Shown: positions 10,098 through 21,639 of the stretch, piece after piece
Position numbering within the stretch: position 1 is the first letter of the stretch
Layout: each line of letters opens with the position of its first letter
NCBI GenBank assembly: GCA_928212115.1
Contig: CAKMRJ010004445.1
Span: 3,189,226-3,253,225, forward strand
DNA length: 64,000 nucleotides
From: Lactuca virosa
Taxonomy: Eukaryota; Streptophyta; Magnoliopsida; Asterales; Asteraceae
Reading direction: 5' to 3'
Notes under the pieces: model-generated
Database searches by the model: none
The model's input: the letters and a program-made list of their open reading frames with translations, nothing else
What the model was told of the DNA's origin: nothing
Made by a program: the position numbers and the translations under genes

Positions 10098-12565
10098 TGT
10101 AACGCTCGTGTTTCTAGCCTAGGCATTAATATTGACGTGATAGTATAGGTGAACCTTTGTAACTCATTTTGAAGAAATGAAAAGGAATTATGTGAATATT
10201 ATGTGAAAATTATGTGTTATATGCTTAATTATTAGGGTTTAATTAATTAAGACTAAAAATGAGCGTCGAAAATAAATATTAGATAGAGCCGATATTTATT
10301 AAGAAAGTTGTAGTGGTCGTGACAAGGATTACGGATATATAAAGAATGCCGAAATCCGAGTTATAACGAAGAAGTTATGACATGTCGAAGTTTCGCGACA
10401 AACCGGCACGGTGCCGAATGTCGTGAAAAGTGAGTTTTTGATAAACTACTTTTTAGCCTTAGTGATCTAAACGAAAGTCGTAGTGTTCATTAAACCGAGA
10501 GTATGTATAAAAAGAACGCCCAAATCTGACTTCGTATGAGGAAGTTATGATTTTTCGAAGTTTCAGCTTAGCAGTAGACAGCTAAAAACTCGAATTTTAG
10601 ATCGAGTGATTTTTAGCGGACACAACCTAAACGAGAATCGAAGGTCTCGTCAATAGTAGCACAAAGGTAAAAAGACAGACGAAAACGGACGTCGGATGAA
10701 GAAGTTATGAATTTTTAACGGATTTCCTGTCCCGGTCTGTTAAAAATAATAATATGAAAATTAAAGTCAAAATTAGCCGACAAAGTCTAAACGAAAGTTG
10801 TAGAGCGTAATTTTACCTACGCGTGCATATAAATAACATCAAAAACGGAGCTCGTATGCGAAAGTTATGGATTTTAGAAGTTTTGGCGCGAAAATCGAGA
10901 AAAAATATCAAAACCGGGAAATTTCGCATACATGGACTTCGGCCACGTCACCTCGCTCAAATCGTGCCACGTGTCTGAATCGATGATGTCTCCGATGCGC
11001 TGGAACCTTGCATGCGCGCCCCGTGTCGCCTTGATCCATCCGAGCTTCGCAGGAGCCACGAACCCCCCCTCCTCGGACGCGGACTTCGGTCCAATCAGAA
11101 GCCTCCAGCGAGGCCCTCGCATGCGCAACCCACGTGCGAGCCAGGTGCTGCCCCCTTCGGATCTGCTTCCGCGTGTCTCCTTCTCAGCCATTGATCATCG
11201 GTCTCGCAGCCTATAAATAGGAAGGTGCGAACCCTCTCGGCTAGAATTTAAGAATTGGCAATTTTGGCCATTTTTTCAATATTTTGGCTATTTTCACATC
11301 CCCTGAAGCCCCGGTATTGATTATAACCCCCGGAATACGCCCCGAAGTGCCCGAAGACCCGGAAAATTTATCTTTTCGGTTTTGAATCCCGACCCTCGCA
11401 GAGCCCGGTTTCTCAATAAAACTCCCGGTTTTATTAGAAACGATCGTTTTAAGAAACGAATTATGCCCGATTTTCATTAAATCAGGTGATTGTGTAGTTA
11501 TTTTCACCTTACACATAGATATGAAGTATTTTATATAAAATACGTGCTGTGTGATTATATATTGTTTGTTTATTTGAGATGGATATTGAAGGAATGATTT
11601 ATACAGATTTTTAAATAATTTAAACTGTATATGTATTTTTATCTACAAAAATGTTGGGTAAAACATGGGTAGATGAAATAGTGGGTGTGTGATGAAAGGT
11701 GAGTTGGATAAATGAGCTGATCAGTGATATAGATCATGAGTTGAGGGTGAGTGGTGAAATGAGATCATGAGTTGAGGGTGTGTGGTGAAATATGAGAAAA
11801 GCCCTTACCCAAACGTTGACCCCCGTAATTCAGCAGAGTATGGATGACAACCATGGACTATTCTAGACGGTCTGTGGAACACTAGCAGGCTTGCAACCTG
11901 TAGGTGTGTGAACTATATGTTCATCAGTCGTACTCTAAAAACCCATTGACATGTATGACATGGGAGAATACTGTCAATAATAATGTCGATAAATAAGAGC
12001 TATGGACTTAGCACCTGTTGTATAAACCCTAGCGATGGTGTGACCTTGTGCCTATTCCTTAGGATGAATCCTTAGGAAGGAGTGATAGTTGAATCTTAGG
12101 GTAAACCCTTAAGAAATAAATAAGATAATGGGGTTAGGGTAATTTGGTTGATTGATTGATGTTTAAGTACAATAAATTTATTTATTGTGGGTTGAATACC
12201 CTATATGCTCACCAGGCTTCCAAGCCTGACCCACTCAGCTTTTTATATTACAGGTAGTGGACCCCGAGCATAGTCGGATGATGATGATGAGTGATTTTTG
12301 GATTATAGGCTAGTAGTTGTAAATAACTGTTGTAAGGCTTATAATGTCTTGTTTATGCTTTTGATCTGTATCGGAACATGACATCCCGAGGTTTTGATAT
12401 AAAATGAAACTATACATTTCTTAAAGAAAGGTTTTGATAAACTTTTATCATGTTTTGTTTTGGGGACCAATTCCGCAACATCTTTTAAAAATATTTCTCT
12501 GATTTTATTTTAAAAAGCATAAATTAAATCGGTCTTTTTTGGCCGAGAAATTAGGGGATGTAACA
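10098..12565 (+). mobile_element. Solo LTR (Gypsy type) with TSD CAAAG
   Basis: It begins TGTAACGCTCG and ends GGGGATGTAACA. The 5-bp duplication CAAAG is at 10093-10097 and 12566-12570. No PBS, PPT or coding domain lies between, so it is a 2.47-kb solo LTR. Its U3-like part has repeated GAAGTTATGA words (about 10370, 10550, 10700); a TATA box follows at 11211. The right part is rich in GGTTTTGATA and similar words typical of the U5 side. Confidence 0.88.
11209..11220 (+). promoter_or_regulatory. TATA box of the solo LTR
   Basis: CCTATAAATAGG lies about 1.1 kb into the LTR after a GC-rich block (10930-11200), a usual layout for the U3/R boundary of a plant Gypsy LTR. Transcription would run rightward. 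Confidence 0.55.
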
Positions 12566-12605
12566 CAAAGCCATCACAAAAAGATGGATCTAAGAAAATG
12601 GGAAG

Positions 12606-12830
12606 CTAAAAATCTTCCATATTGCCTCGGGAGGCGAGACATATAGTGCATCCTGAAATCATTTTATTAATAACAATATATTGTCCATCTGGATCAATAT
12701 TAATAACTTGTTTGGCATGACCCTTGTAAATATACTTAAACGCATATTTCACAGAGGTTATCCTCGAGCAAACCTCAATATTTAAAAATAATATACAATG
12801 TATTCCATATCTTTTTAATTCACGGGTCAA
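12606..12830 (-). pseudogene. Helitron Rep/helicase fragment
   Basis: The 74-residue open frame contains VKYAFKYIYKGH followed by NIDPDGQYIV. This matches the conserved KYxxKYIYKGHD block of plant Helitron Rep-helicase proteins, just downstream of the Rep catalytic region. The family member is normally well over 1000 residues, so this is a relic; the expected following PPEAMWR-type block has decayed. Upstream sequence is interrupted by the solo LTR on the other side. It is the only protein evidence for the Helitron in this region. Confidence 0.72.
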
Positions 12831-12849
12831 ATGGAAAAATTGAAAGATT

Positions 12850-13650
12850 AAGTTAAAAAGGGAAAATGCTACGTTATGGAAACACCAATTAATTTTCTTT
12901 TGGACGGACGGCTAATAGTTTATTTTGGAAACATGACATATTCTTAAAAGTTGCATTTCGAAAACATTTTCTACATAACTCACAACGCATCGGTTCCAAA
13001 TAACTCAAAATCTATCTACAGCTATCAATTACCAATTAGTGTCGAGCAAATTGATATGTATGTTGTTGCATCGAATTGTTTATTTTCATACACATGTTAT
13101 ATTCTAGAGATCACATAGCAAACACATCATTTTTTGATTAAAAATAGTAAAATTTTCACAAAAAACACTAAATTTTCAACCTTTTATCCACAAACATAAC
13201 GTGATGTCTAGGTTTTTAGAAGTGTGGACTTTAATTCTAATTTTTATTGAATTGATATTTTTGTAATTTAATCTTTTGTTTATTATAAAACATGTAAATT
13301 AAATTATATAAGAATTATAGTTTAGTTACATTCCTACATAATTTAATTATTAAAAAAGAACTTAAATTTGTTTTTGCTTTTTCAATTTTACCTTTTACAT
13401 CAAACAAAAACGTTTGTAAAATATAGTTTCCAGCTCGTTACTATACAAACTATTGAAAAAACACTTGTAATGGAAAAATACTTTGAATGTTTTTTCAACA
13501 TAAGATAAACTTTAAAATGTTATTTAACAAAAACACTTTTGAAAAGTCTTTATTGTAAATTTCAATTACACAATTAAGTACTAACATCAATAACATGAAG
13601 GGTAAAATGGGCATATACATTTCTCATTTTTTTGAAACTAACACTTGGTA
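12850..13650. other. AT-rich stretch with no gene seen
   Basis: Low-complexity A/T sequence with no open frame or repeat terminus that I can support. Confidence 0.5.
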
Positions 13651-13653
13651 TTA

Positions 13654-13941
13654 CCCAAGGTTTTGAAAACCGAATCGGAGACCAAACAAGCCGTCTTAGC
13701 GGTTTGATGGTTTAACTTGTTCAACCGGTCGAGTCTCAGAAACAGGAAAAACCGAATGATGTCATAATTATATTATTATTATTACTTTTAATTATATATA
13801 ATTGAAAACTTTTTTTTAAATTACAGATTTGAATGGTTTTTTCCTGTTAACATGATGAATGGTGTTTTGGCCTCTAATAACCGGATCCGGTACCGGTTTG
13901 TGGTTGAACCGACCGGTCCAATCCGGTTTTCAAAACACGGG
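13654..13941. mobile_element. TIR MITE, 288 bp
   Basis: The ends are inverted repeats: CCCAAGGTTTTGAAAACCG on the left and, on the complementary strand, CCCGTGTTTTGAAAACCGG on the right. TATTA flanks both sides (13649-13653 and 13942-13946) as a 5-bp duplication. The interior holds ATT repeats and further CCGGTTC-type words. It has no coding capacity; the frame starting at 13859 is a shadow of the TIR. Superfamily not assigned. Confidence 0.75.
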
Positions 13942-14218
13942 TATTAACATGACAGCTAATAAAATTGTGTTCACCTACAACAAACAAATATGCAAAAGAG
14001 AGTACCACAGTATCCGGGTTATCGACTTAAAGACCGAAAAACTAATCAACAATTAAAAAAACAAAAAACCTCAATTATCAACGTTTACAAGAACATAAAA
14101 AGACAATATACAACAAAAATAAGCTAAAAACTTGTAATATAATTTCTTTTATAAGAAAATGAAAATAAAGAGAAACATACAGTGTAGAAAAAGGTAAAAA
14201 AAATATATAAAACTCCTG

Positions 14219-14342
14219 CACTACATCTTTGAAGTTTAAGAAACAACGCATGATCTAACTCTAACTATAGTCCCAAAATGCACTACATCTTTGAAGTTTA
14301 AGAAACAAAGCATGATCTAACTCTAAATATAGTCCCAAAATG
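14219..14342. repeat. Tandem duplication, 62-bp unit
   Basis: Two adjacent copies (14219-14280 and 14281-14342) begin CACTACATCTTTGAAG and end AGTCCCAAAATG, differing at two or three bases. Recent duplication. Confidence 0.9.
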
Positions 14343-16829
14343 CCAGGTGGTGAAAAGAAAAATGTGCACCACTTGAAGTTGCTCCAAACCCAAGAGTAAA
14401 ATCAGAATTTTTTTGAGTTGCGGTGTATAACAGTCCAGCTGCACTTCAGCCTTCTCCCACACACCTATATGTAAGATATAAGAGATAGTACTTCTTCCTG
14501 ACCAAGTTAATTCTGAAATAAAACCCAGTTTCCAAGACAATAACTTCTTACATGTCAATCCTCCATAAAATTAGCCGATAAAATATAGATATTTCCTGCA
14601 AACTAAGAGATGTTAACTGCAGCCAACTTCTAAAGCAACCAACTCCACACTCATTACCATTAAACACATTAAAATAAAAAGAACCTTTAGTTGAATCCAC
14701 CCTTCACCTAGTTAAAAGAAAATTTAAGAACTTTTAGTAGAAGCAAATTGCTTTTGAAGCCAAAAAAACAAAAATGAGAAAATAGGTGTGTTCTTTACCT
14801 AGCTTTGTTTCCTTTTCATATGTCTGTTGTACCATATAGGATTTATGGAACTATTATTGAGTTGCGCACTCAAAGTCAAACATAATATTTGTACCATTCA
14901 ATAAGTCATAGAATATTAATACTTTTTATTAATCCATATCAATCCCAATTATTAACAGAGAAATAAATGTTGGATGCTATTTATTTCATTTATCCCAACA
15001 GACAAAAAATAAAGTTAATATATGTATAATTTTTAACTTGAAAACTTACATTATCAACTTTTAATACTTATATAACTAACCCTCAGCAGCTCAAAATGAA
15101 AACAGAATAAAATACACATTATTTACATAATAGTATAAAAATGGTCCATCTGTAGTATGTGTTATGAATTAACAATGCTTTAGTCCTTTTTTTCAATTTT
15201 GGTCCTTAATTAAGGTTTGAGGGACCAAAATTTATATGAAACCTTGAATTCAATGTCAAAAATCATAAAGCATATAGACCATTTTGTAATTTACTCTTTG
15301 CATAATTCACCTGATTTTCAATGTTTCTTTTAGATAAAAAGTCAAAATAGGATAAATGTTACTTTGTTCGGGATATGCAAAGCCCCTGTTGACGATTTTT
15401 CCCTTGCCCCATACTCTAACTTGCCCTTGATGTAGGCAATTTCTTCTATGTCTCTTGTTACATGCTTAATGCTACAAGATCCAACACTAAGTGTCCAAAT
15501 TCAAGGTGTTGAATATCCAGACCTAAAAAGTGGGAAAAAGCATATAAAATACAATGTCATCATCTTCTTATAAACCCCACAAAAGCAAGATTACCTATTT
15601 GACTTCAAATCACCTAAAAATTTCAATCATAGTATTCAAATATTCCATTTCAAGAAACCCACCATAAACATGTGTTTGAATAGATCTGCGATAAAAAGTT
15701 ATACAAGAAAAAAAATAATGACATGAAAATAACAGGAACCACCAGTGGTTTGGAACTCTTAGCGAAAGTTGCAACAATTTCTCCATTATAGTGGTTTTTT
15801 CTATATCCCGAACACTTATCGATCAAGAAAGAAAAAAAAGAACCCTTCCTCACAGGAGTAGAATGAAACAAACAAAAAAATCTTAATGGAGCTGGATTTT
15901 CTTGAACTGATCACTGAAGAATAAAGAAACAAAGAGTAAGACAACAAAAAGAGATAGAGGCACGTACTTTCAAACGGACACACACAGTTAGGGGTGGTTC
16001 AGAACAGAGGAGAAATGATATGTAGGTGAAATGAGATGTGTGGGAATCATTTGGTACCAAGAGATCCACTGAAACGAAAATCAAGACAGGTTAGTAAGTC
16101 ACATACCTCAAAAAATTACAAATATTCCCAAACTTCTGGGCTCGAGCCATATAAGTCATATACAGTAAAACATTAGCCAACTGAGATCAGAAAATCAAGA
16201 TATGATGAAACAGAGAACATAAATCCCCTACAAATCAATAAAAAAAGAAATTAGGGTTCTTTAAAGGGGTATCTAACTGATGGGAAATTATGATTCTTCT
16301 AAAAATACCTCATTGGTTGATGGAATTTAGAGAGAAAGAAGCATTATAGTGGGTTGCTTCTACCTGCATAGAAAACATAACTCGCAAAAACCCTAGATGA
16401 AGAGAGCCTAGTAATAGAAAGGATGATGAAGAAAGCGTAGCTTTTTTTTATCTTACCGTTCCAAACCAATGTGGGTGGAGAATGATCTGATGGTGGTGAT
16501 GATCGGTTTCTCGGAAGCAGAAAAAGATGCAATGAACCTGAAGAGGCTTTTTTTCCGATAGCAACAGGCGATGGAGACCGAATGGTGAATGGAATCTCTT
16601 TGTGATTGATAGAATGGATGTAAATATAAATCATATTTAGTGTTGACCTATTCAATCAAATTTAAATAAGGGATGACCGATTCACTTGGCAGAGGAGTTT
16701 GCTCAGCTAACTATCTTGACTTTTTCAACAGTTAACCGGATAAGATTCTGTAATGCATAAACTTGTTGTAAATGATCCTTTAAGGGTTGTACCTCTTAAA
16801 ATTTAGCAAAAGATGGTAAATGCTTTTTA

Positions 16830-16830
<1 letters not shown>
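14343..16830. other. Unidentified 2.5 kb, possible decayed transcription unit
   Basis: No protein family is recognisable. On the minus strand there is a plausible first exon ending at a GTAAGA donor near 16455 (preceded by TGGTTTGGAACG) and a plausible acceptor TTATTCTTCAG near 15915, but the frames between are short and closed. It could be an old non-coding transcript, a gene fragment carried by the Helitron, or ordinary intergenic DNA. Confidence 0.25.

Positions 16831-16832
<2 letters not shown>

Positions 16833-16911
<79 letters not shown>
16833..16911. repeat. (TA)n(GA)n microsatellite
   Basis: About 31 TA repeats run into about nine GA repeats, directly left of the partial foldback copy. 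Confidence 0.95.
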
Positions 16912-17125
16912 GTAGGTTCAAATGTTTCTCACATCTATTGTGTGCTAGAATGCACCAATAGGAATTTAGTATTAATTATATGTATATTAAATGCTATCCA
17001 TACTTATAACTCATTTTTATGGAAACTAATTAAATTCGTCATTAATGTCAACAATAATATTCTTTCAGAATGAATTCATATCTAGAAGAATGAGAGTGTA
17101 TTCCAGCCGAATGAGAGTATATTCT
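16912..17125. mobile_element. Partial copy of the 9165-9705 foldback family
   Basis: From GGTAGGTTCAAATGTTTCTC onward it matches the left arm and centre of the element at 9165 (ATTGTGTGCTAGAATGCACC, TATGGAAACTAATTAAAT, GAGAGTGTATTCCAGC). It stops at 17125 where Gypsy A begins, so Gypsy A inserted into it. The missing half is not found on the far side of Gypsy A, whose right end is rearranged. Confidence 0.8.
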
Positions 17126-17421
17126 TGTAACATCCCAAAAATACAGTCTGAAAATTTCGTTTTAAATCATTACTTAAACCACAATTGTCAATTCATAACA
17201 TGAATCATAGCATAAAATCATAGTGTTAATTCAAATTATAATCTTCTTATCAGAGTAAAACATCCCAGGCTGACTAGCTATGGTGTATGCCATGCGATCA
17301 TCCTGAGCTCTACTCTCCGCTACCGGAAATACCTGAAACCAAAACTGAAAACTGTAAGCACGAAGCTTAGTGAGCTCCCCCAAACTACCACATACCATAC
17401 TATAACATATAAAGCACATAT

Positions 17422-17749
17422 TGGGCCTTGCCCCCTTCATCGGACCGAAATCCGGACTAACTAGGGCCTTGCCCCCTGCATCGGACCGAAATCCGGACTA
17501 ACTGGGGCCTTGCCCCCTGCATCGGACCGAAGTCCAGACAAACTGGGGCCTTGCCCCCTGCATCGGACCGAAATCTGGACTAACTGGGGCCTTGCCCCCT
17601 GCATCGGACCAAAATCCGGACTAGCTGGGGCCTTGCCCCCTGCATCGGATCGAAGTCCGGACTAACTGGGGCCTTGCCCCCTGCATCGGACCGAAATCCG
17701 GACTAACTGGGGCCTTGCCCCCTGCATCGGACCGAAGTCCGGACTAACT
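17422..17749. repeat. Tandem array in LTR, 41-bp unit, about 8 copies
   Basis: Units of the form GGGGCCTTGCCCCCTGCATC followed by GGACCGAAATCCGGACTAACT. The 5' LTR copy has only five units (31892-32096), so unit number changed after insertion. Confidence 0.93.
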
Positions 17750-18499
17750 GAACATAGCATAACATAATCATAACTACTAGCATAAACACATATACTGCAT
17801 GCTGCATCGGACCGAGGTCCGGACTAACTAACACATAAACATGCCTGAATCACAAAGACATCAAGCATACTGAACTACTGCATCGGACCAAAGTCCGAAA
17901 ATACTGCTATCTAACGGGCCGGCATTGTGGCCGTAGACCCGTTCCTACTGGAAGGAAACTCACCTTGTAACACTGGCTGCTGAGATACTAAATCTGAAAC
18001 TGCTTGACTGCTGCTCCGGAACTCCCCGGCTACAAATCCCATAAACACTAAATCAAATACTGATAACAAATCTCAGGGTAAAATGACTACTTACCCCTGG
18101 TCGAGTCAACTTCCTGGTCAAAGTCAACTTCCAGTTGACCGGACTTGCCGAGTTGGGCCGCCAACTTGCCGAGTCTCTTTCATCCATTCTAGTCCTCCAC
18201 TCGCTTCTACTCGTCGAGTTTGGCAAAGACTCGACGAGTTCTTCTTCGATACAAACATCGAGTCTAACTTCATCCGACTCACCGAGTTGTATGAACAACT
18301 CGTCGAGTTCTCCTTCATCATATGAACACGTCCAGTCTGTGGCTCGCCGAGTCGTATGAACAACTCGTCGAGTCTGAAGAACAACTCTCCGAGTTGAAGA
18401 ACAACTCGTCGAGTCCCAAGCATGCTATTACTATACAGTCGATTCTAATCTATTTCAGTGCTTCCAAATCATAGATCTGATCTTCTAGGACTCGTTTTA

Positions 18500-18524
18500 C
18501 ACGTAAAGTTTCCAACTTTACGTG
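18500..18524. promoter_or_regulatory. Perfect LTR hairpin, 11-bp arms
   Basis: CACGTAAAGTT, spacer TCC, then AACTTTACGTG. The same hairpin with spacer TTC occurs in both Gypsy B LTRs (55120-55144 and 62262-62286), and with one arm mismatch in the other Gypsy A LTR (near 42685-42709). Its role is unknown; each arm contains an ACGT core, a common plant bZIP target. Confidence 0.6.
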
Positions 18525-19168
18525 CATGCACAAGGGTATGAGGCTAAAATACCCAAAATCATCAAATACTAGGCTCTTAGGGTTCGGAACAAGGCCAAGA
18601 TTTCATAAAGGTGGCTATAATGAGCTCCTGGAGTTCAATAACGTCCAGATCTAAGGTTTCCATCCAAAGGAAAGTCCATATCTCAAGTTTTGAGTCATAT
18701 AAGGCTCCAAAGAAGACATAACAAGCATAAAAGAGGGTTTAATGGAGGAATACACAAGGTAATAACTTTATTACCTGAATGAGAAACAGATGGAAGCTAA
18801 CTCTTGGATCTCCTTTCTCTTCTATGGACCTTCTTTCCTTCCTTCACTTCCAAAGCTTCCAAACTAGCACAAACACACTCAAGTTCAACAATGGGGGCTA
18901 GGGTTTACAGGGGAAATGCTCTAAAGGTGCTGGAGGCTGGGGTGGGAGGCTATAATGATGTTTAAATAGGGTACAAACCCTTGAAATTAGGGCTTCATCC
19001 AGACAGGCAGACTCGCCGAGTCCCAACATATGGACTCGCCGAGTATCCAACTTAAATCGCGAGCTCATCCCGCTTCTACTCGAAGAGTCGGGCTACAGAC
19101 TCGTCCAGTACCCCTTAAGAAATGGAGATACTTTAATTAAAATTACATACCAGAAATGGGGCGTTACA

Positions 19169-19183
19169 ACTCTCCCCCACTTA
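19169..19183 (-). other. Polypurine tract of Gypsy A
   Basis: Read on the minus strand, AAGTGGGGGAGAGT directly precedes the 3' LTR start TGTAACGCCCC. This is the plus-strand primer position expected for an LTR retrotransposon. Confidence 0.85.
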
Positions 19184-19185
19184 TC

Positions 19186-19700
19186 TTAGACTTCGTCCTC
19201 GAAGTCTGTTGCCGCTGAATCCGAAAATAACTCAGGATAATGCTCCCTCATCTCCCCCTCGGTCTCCCACGTCCACTCTGAACCCTTTTGGTGCTGCCAC
19301 TGCACCTTCACTAACTGAACCACCTTGTTCCTCAAGGTCTTCGTCTTCCGATCCAAGATCGCAACTGGTCTCTCGATATAATTCAGGCTGCTATCAACCT
19401 GAATATCCTCTAAGGGTACAACTGCTGACTCGTCCACCAAACACTTCCTCAACTGAGAAACATGGAAAGTGTTGTGGTTCTGGCTAAGCTCTGCTGGAAG
19501 GTCCAACCGATAAGCAACCCGGGGCCAGGACCTGAACCTGCCCCTCTTCCGGAACCTGATAACACCCTTCCAGGGTGATACCTTCAGGAGGACCATATCG
19601 CCCACCTGAAACTCCAAGTCCGAACGCCTCCTGTCGGCGTAACTCTTCCGTCGACTCTGCGCAGTCTGCAATCTGCTACGGACCTGCTGGATCCAAAATA
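19186..19700 (-). pseudogene. Gypsy A integrase C-terminus and chromodomain
   Basis: The frame reads KSYADRRRSDLEFQVGDMVL (the linker that follows the integrase core), then HNTFHVSQLRKC, then a chromodomain-like tail with VKVQWQHQKGSEWTWE and EMREHYPELF before the stop at 19186. Chromodomain tails of this kind mark plant chromoviruses (Tekay/Del group is my best guess) and are thought to guide integration into heterochromatin. The open frame continues 5' only through a minisatellite that replaces the integrase core. A short stretch after FRKRGR is deleted relative to Gypsy B. Not functional. Confidence 0.82.
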
Positions 19701-19727
19701 CCATTACCGCTGGAGACCCAACACTGT

Positions 19728-19952
19728 CTGAAACACTGATCTGCCTGGAAACACTGAACTGCCTGAACACTGAACTACCTGAACATTGTATTGCCTGGAA
19801 CACTGAACTGCCTGAATACTGAACTGCCTGAAACACTGGACTGCCTGAACACGGGACTGCCTGAAACACTGAACTTCCTGAAACACTAAACTTCCTGAAA
19901 CACTGAACTGCCTGAACACTGAACTGCCTGAACACTGAACTGCCTGAAACAG
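19728..19952 (-). repeat. Minisatellite, 16-17-bp unit, about 13 copies
   Basis: Repeats of CTGAACTGCCTGAACA with small variations. They sit where the integrase catalytic core should be in Gypsy A and stay open on the minus strand, giving a repetitive peptide (FRQFSV, GSSVFQAVQ) fused to the integrase tail. Confidence 0.93.
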
Positions 19953-21089
19953 CATGCTGCTACATGGCTATTTTCCAACATCTATCGAGACCTTCCTGGT
20001 CTCAATTCATTCATCATTCATCTAAAATATCGGGTTCCCGCCCGACTGCGGAGCCCCAAGGACTCCCTACTTAGTCGCCTCACACAACTTCTGAACGAAA
20101 TCCTTCTCTGAAACTAACAACTACTAGTTATCTTGTCACTGTGGCCCTAGCGGCCTTCTGATCTAACTGATCGATTCCACACGTCGAATCCTGAGGTTAC
20201 CAACCCACAGCTAAACGCGATTGCTACATGACCAATTGTAGCCTTATATAACAAGTAACCTGAAGCAATCCATTTCTTCATCGTTCTCACAACTGCAGTG
20301 GCATTCCTACAGTCTTATCACTGGTTCAACTAGGTCTAATCCATCCAGACAATTCCGAAATCCACTTCGTGGATTACCACATCCTTACTGCTACGCCCGA
20401 ACTGGGGGGCTAATGTTCCTTCCGCGTCCTAACAACGTGCTCATGCTGTCTACCAGCCAAGTGTATTCCACGGCTACACTCGCAGTCTCACAACACTCTA
20501 GCACTACCTAACTGCTAGTGAATGTTACGGCTACACCCGTAGACTTACAACACTCTAACACTATCTGGCTGCTAGTGAATGCTACGGCTACACCCGCAGA
20601 CTTACAACACTCTAACACTATCTGGCTGCTAGTAAATGCTACGGCTACACCCACAGACTTACAACACTCTAACACTATCTCATTCGTTGGTTACTAATCC
20701 AAACACATCCGATGACGAGTATACATACGACCTATCATTCAAGACTGAACCCATGTCCTGACTGGAATCCCCAACCTGATTCCCTAAGGCTTGCTGGAAA
20801 ACATTACGGGAATGTGATCTCCTTACTGGCAAGTTTTTTTTTTTTCAAACTTCCCTCTCACACTATCCTCAATCCACATATCTGTGTGGACTGTCTTCCT
20901 TTCTGATAAGGATGCGAAACTTATCCCAGTTTCAAAACTGCTCCTACTTCTGAATCCTTGGATGATTCTCCCCCACTTTGATTCAACTAACGTCTTACAG
21001 CACACAATGCTGGAAGGATCCTCAATCCTTCTTACCATTCTATGCTCAATCTGCTGAAAACCACGTTTGTCATTGCTAGTGTGTCACTA
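19953..21089. other. Decayed interior of Gypsy A
   Basis: No retrotransposon domain can be read. A 57-bp tandem repeat lies at 20470-20690. The T10 run near 20830 and short frames are incidental. Confidence 0.5.
20470..20690. repeat. Tandem repeat, 57-bp unit, about 4 copies
   Basis: Units start ACGGCTACACCCGCAGACTT and end CTGCTAGTGAATGCT (copies at about 20470-20526, 20527-20583, 20584-20640, and 20641-20686 partial). Confidence 0.85.
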
Positions 21090-21360
21090 CTAACCAATCC
21101 AAAAGATCACACCACTTCCAAGAATCTGAATACATTTCTGGTGATAACCTGCTAGACCCAGGAAGCTCTGAATCTCAATTGGATACCTCGGAAATTCCCA
21201 CTGCATCACGGCCTCTACCTTAGCCGGAACGACTAGAACACCCTTCTGATTGACAAGGTACCCAAGAGATTGCACCTCGCACAACCAGAACTCACATTTG
21301 GAGTACCTTGCAAAAAGTCTCTCCCTTCTCAAAGTCTCTAGCACCTCCCTCAGGTGCTCC
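21090..21360 (-). pseudogene. Gypsy A reverse-transcriptase/RNase H junction relic
   Basis: The frame contains LETLRRERLFARYSKCEFWL followed by VQSLGYLVNQKG and IQSFLGLAGYHQK. This matches the thumb/connection end of Ty3/gypsy reverse transcriptase, as in Gypsy B (59390-59600), where the corresponding words are SKFSKCDFWL and SFLGLAGYYRRF. The catalytic fingers/palm, including the FIDD motif, are gone. The frame ends 3' in unrelated sequence. Confidence 0.8.
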
Positions 21361-21639
21361 TAGTGTTGGAATATAACCGATCTAAACCCGAACTACACCT
21401 TCCCAAAGGTAGTGAGATACTACCGAGTCTTACTCATACTTGCTATAGTTACTGCATCCAATGTAACCTGCTCTACAGGGGACGTCCTCCAACTATCATT
21501 CCAAATTCAAGATATGCAGATGGCATATGACTCACTCACAAGTAGGTAATATAATATTCCAATATATGTACTTACTAAATCGGTGCAGTAACATAACAAC
21601 AACATCATAAAATAATAATTGACAGGAAGGTAAAAGATA

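Larger units (their letters stand above)
9775..12850 (-). mobile_element. Helitron remnant, interrupted by a solo LTR
   Basis: The 3' terminus at 9775 and the Rep/helicase relic at 12606-12830 have the same orientation, so I treat them as one decayed Helitron split by the solo LTR at 10098-12565. The 5' TC end was not found; the right limit given is only the end of recognisable protein similarity. Confidence 0.55.
17126..19168 (-). repeat. 3' LTR of Gypsy A
   Basis: Complete LTR with TGTAACATCCC at the left and GGGGCGTTACA at the right. It contains eight 41-bp tandem units, the conserved CACTAAGCTTCGTGCTTAC block in reverse (17354-17372), paired ACTCG-N-CGAGT palindromes (18150-18420 and 19010-19115), the 11-bp-arm hairpin at 18500-18524, and a TATA-like TATTTAAA (18961-18968 on the minus strand). 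Confidence 0.92.

Noticed and set aside
10874..11216. Overlapping frames of about 100 residues on both strands in a GC-rich block
   Set aside because: They lie in the GC-rich pre-TATA part of a solo LTR; no domain is visible.
15650..15871. A 73-residue minus-strand frame
   Set aside because: No domain or family similarity recognised; kept only as part of the unidentified 14343-16830 region.
17422..17749. Possible CRISPR-like or satellite array
   Set aside because: The units are contiguous without unique spacers and lie inside an LTR of a plant retrotransposon; it is an LTR minisatellite.
18053..18423. Several overlapping frames of 75-99 residues, repeated at 32422-32726
   Set aside because: They are LTR sequence, kept open by the palindromic ACTCG-N-CGAGT words, which read as LXE/LVE repeats in several frames.
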